Source of the DNA: JACMLD01 sp047602295
GTDB lineage: Bacteria; Bacteroidota; Bacteroidia; Chitinophagales; Chitinophagaceae
Reading direction: 5' to 3'
Length of the DNA: 64,000 nucleotides
NCBI GenBank assembly: GCA_047602295.1
Contig: JASGHP010000001.1
Coordinates: 4,650,001 to 4,714,000 of the forward strand
Under the pieces are notes generated by a model. The model did no database searches. It was given only the letters and a program-made list of their open reading frames with translations, and was not told the origin of the DNA. How positions within the stretch are numbered: the stretch's first letter is position 1; each line of letters opens with the position of its first letter. Positions 53,281 through 62,028 of this stretch are shown here, in pieces. Both the position numbers and the translations under genes were made by a program.

Positions 53281-56036
53281 TGTTTGGTGATTGATGTAAA
53301 CTGGTAATGCCCGCTGCCAATCTTAAAACAAGCTTCCCCATTTTTAAAAGAAACCAATTCAATGCCCTGTACTTTGCCTGCATCCATCCCCGATTCCACT
53401 ACTGAATTGGCACTTGCAGAAGGAATATATACTATGGCCGAAGCATTGGTGGGCACTTCAATAGTCCATGCTAACTGATTATCTTTCTTTACCCAATTGC
53501 TAGTGATTTTTCCATAAGGAGATTGATAGCTTGCATTTGCTGAATCAAGTCCTTTTACAAAAGAAGGCCGCATCATCACTTGTTTAAATGCAGGCGAGTT
53601 ATCGTTGCTTTGTATACCGCCCAGGTTTTCAAAAATCCAGATCAATAAATCACCCAGCAACATAACATGGTTCTGAGAATTCATTTGCGGATTAGCAGTA
53701 TTACCATTCCACAATTCCCAAATGGTAGTAGCACCATTGGCCAGCATATAACCCCAACTTGGATAACTGGTGTTACTGGCCATTGCAAAAGCCTCGTCTG
53801 CTTTACCATTATAAGTTAACCCACGCATCAACCATTGTGTGCCAATCACACCAGTGCTGATGTGCATATTGTTCGCCAGCATTTTGTGATAGATATTATT
53901 AAATACGGCAGCCCTGCTTTCCGTTGGTGCCATTTCAAAATACAACGGCAGCAAGTTTGCGGTAATAGAATTGTTATCGTACTGCGCAGTTTGCGAATTG
54001 AAGAATTTTTTGTTGAAAGCTGTTTTAATATTGTTGGCCAGCACATCAAACACAGAAATATCTGCTTTTTGTCCGCTGATGGTTGCAAACCGCTTCATTA
54101 TTTGTAGCAGCCGATAATAATAAGCAGTAGCTAACAACTGTCCATTTGTATTGCGCAGGCTGTCTCTGCTATGGATTAATTCAAGGCTTTCAGGCGGCAC
54201 GCACCAGTCACCATACTTATCTTTTGTTACAATGAAATCCTTCGTGTACTTAGCCTTCATATAATTCATCCATTTCTTCATGGAGGCGTAGTGCTTCGTT
54301 ACTCCACGCTCATCGCCAAACTGACGGTGAAGCATATCCGCAATTAAAATATAAGTGCCGGGCCAGGTAACATTATCGCTGTAATAATTCCAGAATGCGG
54401 GAGCAACATCCGGTATGGCGCCTTCTGCTGTTTGTGAATCTTCAATATCATCCAGCCATTTGCTGTACAAAGCTGCATTATCGAATAAAAAACTTTCGCC
54501 GCTGCAGCCCGTGGCCCTGTCGCCTAACCATGGTTGTCTTTCATTTCTCTGTGGGCAATCAATCGGCATCCCTTTATAATCTGAAGCAATGCCCCACCAG
54601 GCATTTTTAACAAGGCCGTTCAATGTTTTATCGGAACAACTAAAAGCTCCAATGGTTGCCAAATCATCAAATACCAATTCGCCTTCAAAATCTGTAAGCT
54701 TTGGTGAACCCGGATAGTTTTTTATTTCTACATAACGAAAACCATGGTATACAAAAGCCGGTTCCCAGGTTTCTTCCGCTTCGCCTTTTAGTGTATAGAT
54801 ATCCGTTACTTTTGCATCACGCAGATTGGCTGTATATAAACTTCCATCGGGTTTCAGGCTCTCGGAAAATCTTAGCGTAACTTTTTCATTTCGTTTGCCA
54901 CGCACTTTCATCTTTATCCAACCGGCAAAGTTTTGCCCCATGTCCATTACCCAGGTATTCTCATCCAGTTTATTAATAGCAACCGGGTTGATAGACTGCT
55001 TAATCTTCATCGCTGGATTCATCTGCGCTTTAAGCAAGCCAGCTGGTGATTGTACTAATTGGGGTTGCATCCAGCCTGCATCATTGAATCCAATATTCGT
55101 CCAGCCTTTCCATTCTTTGGTAGCGTCGTATTCTTCACCATCGTATTCGTTATTGGTGCGAATAGGACCATCAACATTTAATTTCCAGCTCTCATCACTT
55201 ACTACTGTCTTTTTTGTGCCATCTGTATATTCAACTTCAATTTGCAATAACAGCTTAGGATAGCCGAACGTATTTATCTTTTGTGGCTTGTACGCCTGGC
55301 GCATGGTAAAAAAACGGCCATTACCCAATACAATACCAACAGCATTATTGCCATTCTTCAATGCATTGGTTACATCGTAAGCATTATACAATACCGATTT
55401 TCTGTAATCAGTAGGTGCAGGTGCTAATACATCGTTACCAACTTTGGCACCATTTAGAAACAATTGATAAAGCCCAAGCCCGGAGATATAAACAACAGCT
55501 CGTTTAATATTCTTATTTAATGAAAATTCTTTTCTGAGGTATCTTGCCGACAACCTCGACCATGTTGTTATACTATCCCACGCTGATGCTTTATCATAGC
55601 CAATCCATTTAGCAGCCCAATCTGATTTATTCAATAACCCCATACTCCAACTGGCAACTTCACTCCATGCAGACTCGTTTTTATTGGTAAACGATTTTAT
55701 TTTCCAATAATAAGCTCTTCCGCTTTGCAATGGCTTGCCCGCATAGGTAACAAGAATTGATTGATCACTGTTTACTTTACCGCTATTCCAAACATCACCA
55801 TTCTCTTTTTGCAACTGTTCCGGAGATGATGCCACCAATATTTGATACGCAACTTGTTTGCAATTTCTTTCGGCGCTTTGTAATTGCCAGCTCAGGCGCG
55901 GTTGGGCTACATCAATGCCTTGTGGATTGCCAAGCCATTCGCATTGCAGCTTGGCGACAGATAATTGAGCATGTGATGCAAAAGAAAACATGCACAGCAA
56001 AAAAGTCAACTTAATATGGATATATCTCTTAGACAT
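53277..56036 (-). CDS. GH78 alpha-L-rhamnosidase (919 aa)
   Basis: The protein has a signal peptide (about 1-23) and the full GH78 domain order: N-terminal sandwich domains (LQCEWLGNPQGIDVAQPRLSWQL, KWIGYDKASAW), a beta-domain with YLRKEFSL, then the (alpha/alpha)6 catalytic domain and a C-terminal sandwich. The acid motif is canonical here, DCPQRNERQPWLGDRA with Glu, and the second acid is in GATTIWELWNG. It removes terminal alpha-L-rhamnose. Unlike the other GH78, its motif has Glu rather than Asp. It lies 61 bases after the GH2 gene and is translationally coupled to DUF3826. Confidence 0.94.
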   Translation of the reverse strand: MSKRYIHIKLTFLLCMFSFASHAQLSVAKLQCEWLGNPQGIDVAQPRLSWQLQSAERNCKQVAYQILVASSPEQLQKENGDVWNSGKVNSDQSILVTYAGKPLQSGRAYYWKIKSFTNKNESAWSEVASWSMGLLNKSDWAAKWIGYDKASAWDSITTWSRLSARYLRKEFSLNKNIKRAVVYISGLGLYQLFLNGAKVGNDVLAPAPTDYRKSVLYNAYDVTNALKNGNNAVGIVLGNGRFFTMRQAYKPQKINTFGYPKLLLQIEVEYTDGTKKTVVSDESWKLNVDGPIRTNNEYDGEEYDATKEWKGWTNIGFNDAGWMQPQLVQSPAGLLKAQMNPAMKIKQSINPVAINKLDENTWVMDMGQNFAGWIKMKVRGKRNEKVTLRFSESLKPDGSLYTANLRDAKVTDIYTLKGEAEETWEPAFVYHGFRYVEIKNYPGSPKLTDFEGELVFDDLATIGAFSCSDKTLNGLVKNAWWGIASDYKGMPIDCPQRNERQPWLGDRATGCSGESFLFDNAALYSKWLDDIEDSQTAEGAIPDVAPAFWNYYSDNVTWPGTYILIADMLHRQFGDERGVTKHYASMKKWMNYMKAKYTKDFIVTKDKYGDWCVPPESLELIHSRDSLRNTNGQLLATAYYYRLLQIMKRFATISGQKADISVFDVLANNIKTAFNKKFFNSQTAQYDNNSITANLLPLYFEMAPTESRAAVFNNIYHKMLANNMHISTGVIGTQWLMRGLTYNGKADEAFAMASNTSYPSWGYMLANGATTIWELWNGNTANPQMNSQNHVMLLGDLLIWIFENLGGIQSNDNSPAFKQVMMRPSFVKGLDSANASYQSPYGKITSNWVKKDNQLAWTIEVPTNASAIVYIPSASANSVVESGMDAGKVQGIELVSFKNGEACFKIGSGHYQFTSITKQ

Positions 56037-56052
56037 TATAAACTAAATCATC

Positions 56053-56097
56053 TTAAATTTTCACATTAGCACATTTATCACATTCCCACATTCTTCT
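56053..56097. repeat. AATGTG heptamer array at the GH2 stop
   Basis: Plus-strand TTTTCACATTAGCACATTTA and TCACATTCCCACATTC; on the minus strand AATGTGGGAATGTGATAAATG begins within 9 bases of the TGA of GH2. Confidence 0.7.
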
Positions 56098-58872
56098 TCA
56101 TTTCCCTGTAAAATCAAAATACAAAACCATGTTTAATGCTCTTTCAGGCTCTTTCTCGTAATCGTAAAAAATATTCTTGCCGCCCATTGGGCCAGTGGTT
56201 TCATTGCGTTGTGTTTTAGTACCTATACTGGGTATGCCCTGCATAAATGAAATATCACCGGTTGGAAATATCGGTTCATAATTATGCCATTGATCAGTTT
56301 TCCACGCAGGCGTAAACAAGCGCAGGAACATATCTTCATTATCCGTAGCCACTGTAAATTTTTGTCCCGTACGTGTAATAAAAACTCCGTTGTAGAAATT
56401 AGAGTAGTAGCCTTTAAACTCAGGATAATTCCATTGCTCACCGGTTTCAGTATTGTTATAATCTTTCTTCCAAACACCAAACAGGTTTCCTTTTATGCGA
56501 TTTTTCCAAACCCTGTAAGGCCCATTGCCCGTATAGGTAACCGATTGTATCTCTTTTTCCGGAAAAGAAAAATTAACACCGACCATTGTTGTAAAATAAG
56601 CAGCAGGAAAATAATGCAGTTGCAGGCTTATCCACCCCGAAGGATAAATTGTCCATTTCAGTGTGTTGTAATTTTTCTTTCGATTAAACGAAGAAGCAAT
56701 CACTAAATTCTTTCCTTCAAAATGTGCAGTAAATCCACCGAAATTATTTACGCCTTCCTGTATAACTGGGCCATTGGTGAAAGGGAGTGTTCCTTTTTCA
56801 TTTTTTACTGAGGTGAGAATACCAGTGTGTTTATTAATCGATATAGAAAGTTTACTCACTTCTACCACAAACAGTGAATCAGCTTCATGCATTTTTACTT
56901 CATCATTACCAATAGTGCTCACCAACTGTCTGCTCATTTTCTCAGGCCTGCTAATTGGGTAACTCCAGGTAAAAATTTCATGCCCTGTATGATCAAACGA
57001 TGTAACATACAATGCATCATAATTACTCCAGTCTGCAGGCAAACTCAATTGCAGTTTTCCCTTTGCACCAACAGCTATATTGGGCGATACTGCATCACCA
57101 CTTTTTTCATCAGTTTTTTGCAGCCCAAACTTTTTCAGTTTCCATTTAAAGCTGCATTGATTGATATTGGTAAAATGATACCTGTTTTCAATAATAAAAC
57201 TGCCATCGAAGCCTTCTGCTATTTCTCTTTTCTCCATATGCACCGGGCTCCAGATTTCTTTAATAGCAAAATAGCTGCCTTCTTTTTCATGATAAGGCCC
57301 TACAATTCCATCAGCACCATGGTTACCATCTGTATCAATAGAATCTTTTTTATCTTTTCTTACCACACCTTCGTCTGCAAAATCCCAAAGAAAGCCGCCT
57401 GCACTTAATGGATTTCGCCACATCGCTTCCCAATAATCTTCCAGCCCCGCACCATGTCCACCATCATATAAACCATGCAAAAATTCTGTAGGCATTATAA
57501 TGTCATGACCATGCTCATAATTTCCGATGCCATAATCGTACTCACGGTAATGCTGTGTTTCAATACCACCATATAACTGCCATGGATGAACGACGGGGCG
57601 TTTCTGTAGATCGAGTTCGGTAAACAAATGATCCAGTTCCAGGTTATGACCACCTTCATTACCGTTGCTCCATATAACAATGGATGGATGGTTTTGATCA
57701 TGAGCGATCATTTCTTTCAGCAACTTTGTTCCGGTTGGTGTATCGTAATGACCATGCCATCCTGTTAATTCATCCATTACAAACAAACCAAGTGAATCAC
57801 ATACATCCAGAAAATGATCATCGGGCGGGTAATGGCTCATGCGAACAGCATTCATGTTCATGTCTTTCATCAGCAATACATCTTCAATGCTGATTTTTTT
57901 ACTGGTGGTGCGACCGCTTGCAGGCCAAAAGCTATGACGGTTAACGCCCTTCATTTTTACTTTTACACCATTCACATAAATACCATCGCGTTGTTTTACT
58001 TCAACGGTTCTAAATCCGAAATTTTTGGTAACGGTATGCAAAGCATTGCCGTTCTTATAAATGGTAAAAACTGCTTTGTATAAATTGGGCGTTTCCGGCG
58101 TCCACAACTTGGGTGAGGATATTCTGGCACCAAGATTGAACCAACTCTTGGTGCTATTCCCGTTTGCAGCATCTACTTGCACCAGCACGGAGTTATCTTT
58201 ATTAAGTATTTGCGCAGATACTTTATCTACATCCTTATTAGTCGAAAATGTCGCCGTAAAGTTTCCATCAGCTTTTGCATCAATGGATATGTTATCAATA
58301 TAAATGCTTGGCAATGCTTCCAAATAAACAGGACGAAAGATGCCACCAAAAATCCAGAAGTCTGCTTTTCTTTCTGCTGCATTCACAGAATTATTGGCTG
58401 AATGCTTTGCTACCGTTACTTCCAGCAAATTCTTGCCACCATAATGAAGTAGTTTGCTGATATCATATTTGAATGCGTAAAAAGCTCCTTGGTGAATCTC
58501 TCCTGCAGACTTACCGTTAATCTTCACTTCGGTATCAGTCATCGATCCCTCAAAAACAATTTTTACAACTTTGTCTTTCCAGGCAGCAGGCGCATTGAAT
58601 GCATATTTATACAATCCTTTTTCCTTTCCGCGTATTGTATCTTTTGCAAAACCGTAATCATATTTTCCAAAGCCTTGTAGTTCCCAACAGGAAGGAACAG
58701 CAATCTTTGCCCATTTGCCACTGTTCATCCCCGCAGTACAAAAGAATTCCCAATCAACGGTATTATCATTGCCAGTGCCAGACAAATAAACCTTCTCTGT
58801 CGATTGACAAATAGCAACAAGCGGGAAAACAAAAGCGACTATGAATAATATTTTAAGCAAACCTTTGTACAT
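56098..58872 (-). CDS. GH2 beta-galactosidase family protein
   Basis: The 924-residue product has a signal peptide (about 1-22), a jelly-roll sugar-binding domain (VPSCWELQGFGKYDYGFA), an Ig-like domain and a TIM barrel with KGVNRHSFWPASGRT, VIWSNGNEGGH (acid/base Glu406) and MPTEFLHG (nucleophile region, Glu464), followed by a large beta-sandwich small-chain domain. It cleaves terminal beta-galactose, beta-glucuronide or a related sugar; the pectic galactan side chain is a natural target, but RG-II GH2 enzymes also occur. Gap of 61 bases to GH78. Confidence 0.92.
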   Translation of the reverse strand: MYKGLLKILFIVAFVFPLVAICQSTEKVYLSGTGNDNTVDWEFFCTAGMNSGKWAKIAVPSCWELQGFGKYDYGFAKDTIRGKEKGLYKYAFNAPAAWKDKVVKIVFEGSMTDTEVKINGKSAGEIHQGAFYAFKYDISKLLHYGGKNLLEVTVAKHSANNSVNAAERKADFWIFGGIFRPVYLEALPSIYIDNISIDAKADGNFTATFSTNKDVDKVSAQILNKDNSVLVQVDAANGNSTKSWFNLGARISSPKLWTPETPNLYKAVFTIYKNGNALHTVTKNFGFRTVEVKQRDGIYVNGVKVKMKGVNRHSFWPASGRTTSKKISIEDVLLMKDMNMNAVRMSHYPPDDHFLDVCDSLGLFVMDELTGWHGHYDTPTGTKLLKEMIAHDQNHPSIVIWSNGNEGGHNLELDHLFTELDLQKRPVVHPWQLYGGIETQHYREYDYGIGNYEHGHDIIMPTEFLHGLYDGGHGAGLEDYWEAMWRNPLSAGGFLWDFADEGVVRKDKKDSIDTDGNHGADGIVGPYHEKEGSYFAIKEIWSPVHMEKREIAEGFDGSFIIENRYHFTNINQCSFKWKLKKFGLQKTDEKSGDAVSPNIAVGAKGKLQLSLPADWSNYDALYVTSFDHTGHEIFTWSYPISRPEKMSRQLVSTIGNDEVKMHEADSLFVVEVSKLSISINKHTGILTSVKNEKGTLPFTNGPVIQEGVNNFGGFTAHFEGKNLVIASSFNRKKNYNTLKWTIYPSGWISLQLHYFPAAYFTTMVGVNFSFPEKEIQSVTYTGNGPYRVWKNRIKGNLFGVWKKDYNNTETGEQWNYPEFKGYYSNFYNGVFITRTGQKFTVATDNEDMFLRLFTPAWKTDQWHNYEPIFPTGDISFMQGIPSIGTKTQRNETTGPMGGKNIFYDYEKEPERALNMVLYFDFTGK

Positions 58873-58904
58873 ATAGTAATCAGGTAATAGAGTAAAGTTT
58901 TATT

Positions 58905-58990
58905 TTGAACCAAACAGGATTGCTACTATTAGGCAGCCGTTGCGCTGCGCCCCGTACCACAGGTCGGGGTCGCACTCTTCAACTTTTTTC
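58905..58990. repeat. GCATCGTTG-family repeat copy 8 with hairpin insert
   Basis: GAACCAAACAGGATTGC...GGCAGCCGTTGCG is followed by the module CTGCGCCCCGTACCACAGGTCGGGG, which folds as CCCCGTACC/GGTCGGGG, then TCGCACTCTTCAACT. Compared with 46995-47017, the insert splits a continuous core. Confidence 0.75.
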
Positions 58991-59038
58991 TTTCTATTGA
59001 GCCTTGTGCAACATCACGTGTTTTCAATCGCTGCGTTT

Positions 59039-60493
59039 CTATTTAAAAACAGCAGCAAGTTTATTATCCGTTCTAAAAGGCAATGCAGGCAAACCATTCT
59101 TATTATACAAATTGGCGTGCATGCCTTCATTCCAACTAAATCTTACAGACACCGGTTGCTTTACATTATCTGCCCACACTTCAACTGTATTGTTTTTTAT
59201 AACTGCTTTAGCAGGAACATACATTCCATCTGCGCCGGCAATAGTAAACCCTGTCAACTCCTTATTATCGTTGCTCACCAACCCCTTTCCGGTAAAATTA
59301 AAATCAATATCAATCTTATTGCCATCCACTTTCATGGATTTGTAGACGGGCCCCATGGCAATAAAACTTTTCTTATCATAAACATTTGCTAATGCAGCAA
59401 ACGCTAACCGCTTTCCTATCTCCCATTTAAAATGTGGATGAAGATTATCCAAATCAAAATTGAGATCGGTAGTAGCTATCATCGCTGTTTGAGGAATTTT
59501 CAAAGCGAGTTGCTGCGCTTCCCAGAATTCCGGTAAACTCTCCTGCGTATAACTCATTTTGCCGCCTGCTTTAGAATAGGCAAATGGCGCTATCTGCACA
59601 TAATAAAAAGGAAGTTGGTTATTGTTCCATATCTTTCTCCACCAGTTAATTAACGCTTCCATTTTATAAGCATACTGCAATCGTTCATTCAAAAAACAAT
59701 TCGATTCACCCTGGTACCATAAAAAACCTTTAATAGCAAACGGCGCCAGTGGCGCTATCATTGTTTCATAAAATTTTCCGGGTTCACCATCTATCTTATG
59801 CGTTGTATCACTTTGATCGTTGAAAAAAGGCAACGCAGTAAAGGCTTCTCTTGGCATCCATGGTTCTATGCGGCTACCGGGAATAGCAGAAGAAATAATT
59901 CCAATAGGCACATTCAATTCTGTGCTTAATTTCTTTGCAAAAAAATACCCCACTGCAGAAAAAGCCCGCAAGGCAGAATCTTCTGCAACCGACCAGCCAG
60001 CATGCGTGCTATCCGGTTTCATTTTCTTTCGCTCCACCAAAAAAATGCGGATGTTCTTGTTATGTGCATTCTCCAATTCATTTACCGGCCAGTCTGCACC
60101 GGCAGGCACTGTTACCTTACTGTTTTTGCGCATGCTGTATTCCATATTGGATTGCCCTGAGCAAATCCATACTTCTCCCACCAAGATATTATTCAGTGTT
60201 ATTGACTGGCTTAATGATTTAATGATCATTTTTTGTGGAACTGATGAAGCAGACATTGCATCAAGCGACACTTTCCATTCTCCTGCATCGTCTGCAACAG
60301 CGGTCTTTTGTTGTTTTGCAAATTCCACTATTATCTTCTCACCCGGTTTTGCATAACCCCAAACCGGTACGGGCTGATTACGTTGCAACACCATATCGTT
60401 GCCTATGATTTTTGGCAACGACAATTGTGCAGGCGCTGTTAAACATAGCAACACGCACAACATCAACAACAATATCTTTACTTCAGTCTTCAT
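59039..60493 (-). CDS. Secreted SGNH acetylesterase (sialate O-acetylesterase-like, CE20-type)
   Basis: The 484-residue product has a signal peptide (about 1-22) and an SGNH hydrolase: ICSGQSNMEYSM with the nucleophile Ser, FLWYQGESN with the Gly/Glu block and a late Asp-x-x-His (HPHFKWEIG). An Ig-like domain precedes (IIVEFAKQQKTAVADDAGEWKVSL). Relatives remove acetyl from sialic acid or from plant glycans; pectin side-chain acetyls are likely here. Two bases separate it from the MGH1-like gene, so one transcript is likely. Confidence 0.9.
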   Translation of the reverse strand: MKTEVKILLLMLCVLLCLTAPAQLSLPKIIGNDMVLQRNQPVPVWGYAKPGEKIIVEFAKQQKTAVADDAGEWKVSLDAMSASSVPQKMIIKSLSQSITLNNILVGEVWICSGQSNMEYSMRKNSKVTVPAGADWPVNELENAHNKNIRIFLVERKKMKPDSTHAGWSVAEDSALRAFSAVGYFFAKKLSTELNVPIGIISSAIPGSRIEPWMPREAFTALPFFNDQSDTTHKIDGEPGKFYETMIAPLAPFAIKGFLWYQGESNCFLNERLQYAYKMEALINWWRKIWNNNQLPFYYVQIAPFAYSKAGGKMSYTQESLPEFWEAQQLALKIPQTAMIATTDLNFDLDNLHPHFKWEIGKRLAFAALANVYDKKSFIAMGPVYKSMKVDGNKIDIDFNFTGKGLVSNDNKELTGFTIAGADGMYVPAKAVIKNNTVEVWADNVKQPVSVRFSWNEGMHANLYNKNGLPALPFRTDNKLAAVFK

Positions 60494-60495
60494 TA

Positions 60496-62028
60496 TTATA
60501 ATTTACCGGTAACCTTGGTGAGTGTATTGGCAGTTGCAATTTTTTTTCCGTTTACCCAAACACTCAATCCTTTTCCTTTTTTATATTTTGTGCCTGTCTT
60601 GTCCCAAACAATAGTAATTATTTTACCGTGGTACAAAACATTATCAAGGCAGAACCAATCCCATTTACCGGCTGGCAAAAGGGGGTTAACTTCTATTGTA
60701 TTATCTGCTCTTGGTCGTAAACCAATCAAACCTGTTATAATAAGATCATTAAAAGTAGAATGATTATAATAACGGCTTCTCTCTTCTCCTTTCAGCCATA
60801 CACCTGTTTTCTCATCCAGGTATTCGCCAATGTATGGTTTGTCGTTTACGAATTGCGACTTGGTATAAGTCTGTAAAAGATTAAAATAATCATCTTTGTT
60901 TACATAATCCTGCTGGTAATTATTCAATAGGTTAGCCATTGCTGTTAGTGTTTGTGTCGTAGCAAACGGCCATACAGCACCATCCCACTCGCATTTGCAA
61001 CAACCATGTGTGCGAAAAGCCGGGTGACTACGATCAGCAGTTGTAATACCATAAGGAGCGCAGAATGTATTTTTATCAACCAGGTTCTTCCACGCAATAC
61101 TGTATTTATTATCCGGCATATTAAAATACCAGGGAATAAAACCGATTTCCTCCCGAACATTTGCTAGTGTATCACCTTGTTCTTTTCTTACTTCAAAAAA
61201 TATGCTTTTGTCGTTCCACAATTTCGCTTCTGTCAAAGTTTTAATGCTATCCGCTTTAGCGATATATTTTATGGAGTCACTACTATTAGACAACGCAGCA
61301 ATTTTGTCCAGGGCCATTGCATTGCCATACATATAACCATTGATACTTGGCCTTGCATTCTTTTCCTTTCTTCCACCACTGATGGTTTCTTCCATTGCAT
61401 CACGCACATCGTATTGCCAGAACAAACCATTGGGCAATTTTTTCTCTTGCTCCCATCCCGAATAGTCGGCTTCTAAATCCTGTAAGAGATTAGTCACAAA
61501 CTTTTTATCAGCATTTACCAAATAGCGGTTATAAATGGCATCAATGCTCCAGCTACTGTAAGCTCTTAACTTCTTCATTGCCTTGCCATCATTGCCACTG
61601 TACCAGATACGAATATTATCATCCAAATACGCCTGGTTGTGCAACCATCTTGCTTCATAAATATGATGCCCCAGCGCACTTGAAATTAAATTGTATTTAT
61701 CAGCATAAGTGCGTGGCACCAAAAACTCAGTGAAGACAAATCCCTGATCCGTCTTTTTAATATGCTTGCGCAAGGTCCACCAGCGATAATAAAATAATTC
61801 TTCCACATCTTTTTGCGGACATTCAAATAGCGGGATGTTGGCTTTCATCCAAAGCCAGGAACTATCATTGGGTATTGCTTGCTTCACAGGCTCATCCTCC
61901 ATGCTGTTGAAGCGATCAACATAATGCTTAAAGGCATCAGCCCTTAATATCAACCCATTTGTTTTCTTTTGCGCAGTCGCAAAAAAAGACAACAAAAGAA
62001 TAAAAGCTATACTTATACTGCGCTGCAT
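60496..62028 (-). CDS. Secreted (alpha/alpha)6-barrel glycosidase, MGH1/GH63-like
   Basis: The 510-residue product has a signal peptide (about 1-19) and a six-hairpin barrel of the mannosylglycerate-hydrolase/GH63 superfamily: FYYRWWTLRKHIK, WDGAVWPFATTQTLTAMANLL, SINGYMYGNAMALDKIA and the C-terminal NDLIITGLIGLRPRADNTIEVNPLLPAGKWDWF. Specificity cannot be deduced. The gene starts with one base overlapping the beta-propeller stop (TAATG). Probable role: trimming a pectin side chain together with that propeller. Confidence 0.78.
   Translation of the reverse strand: MQRSISIAFILLLSFFATAQKKTNGLILRADAFKHYVDRFNSMEDEPVKQAIPNDSSWLWMKANIPLFECPQKDVEELFYYRWWTLRKHIKKTDQGFVFTEFLVPRTYADKYNLISSALGHHIYEARWLHNQAYLDDNIRIWYSGNDGKAMKKLRAYSSWSIDAIYNRYLVNADKKFVTNLLQDLEADYSGWEQEKKLPNGLFWQYDVRDAMEETISGGRKEKNARPSINGYMYGNAMALDKIAALSNSSDSIKYIAKADSIKTLTEAKLWNDKSIFFEVRKEQGDTLANVREEIGFIPWYFNMPDNKYSIAWKNLVDKNTFCAPYGITTADRSHPAFRTHGCCKCEWDGAVWPFATTQTLTAMANLLNNYQQDYVNKDDYFNLLQTYTKSQFVNDKPYIGEYLDEKTGVWLKGEERSRYYNHSTFNDLIITGLIGLRPRADNTIEVNPLLPAGKWDWFCLDNVLYHGKIITIVWDKTGTKYKKGKGLSVWVNGKKIATANTLTKVTGKL

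Noticed and set aside
59820..60356. A 178-codon plus-strand frame opposite the acetylesterase
   Set aside because: Antisense to conserved SGNH motifs, low-complexity Ser/Ala composition and no homology I recognise.
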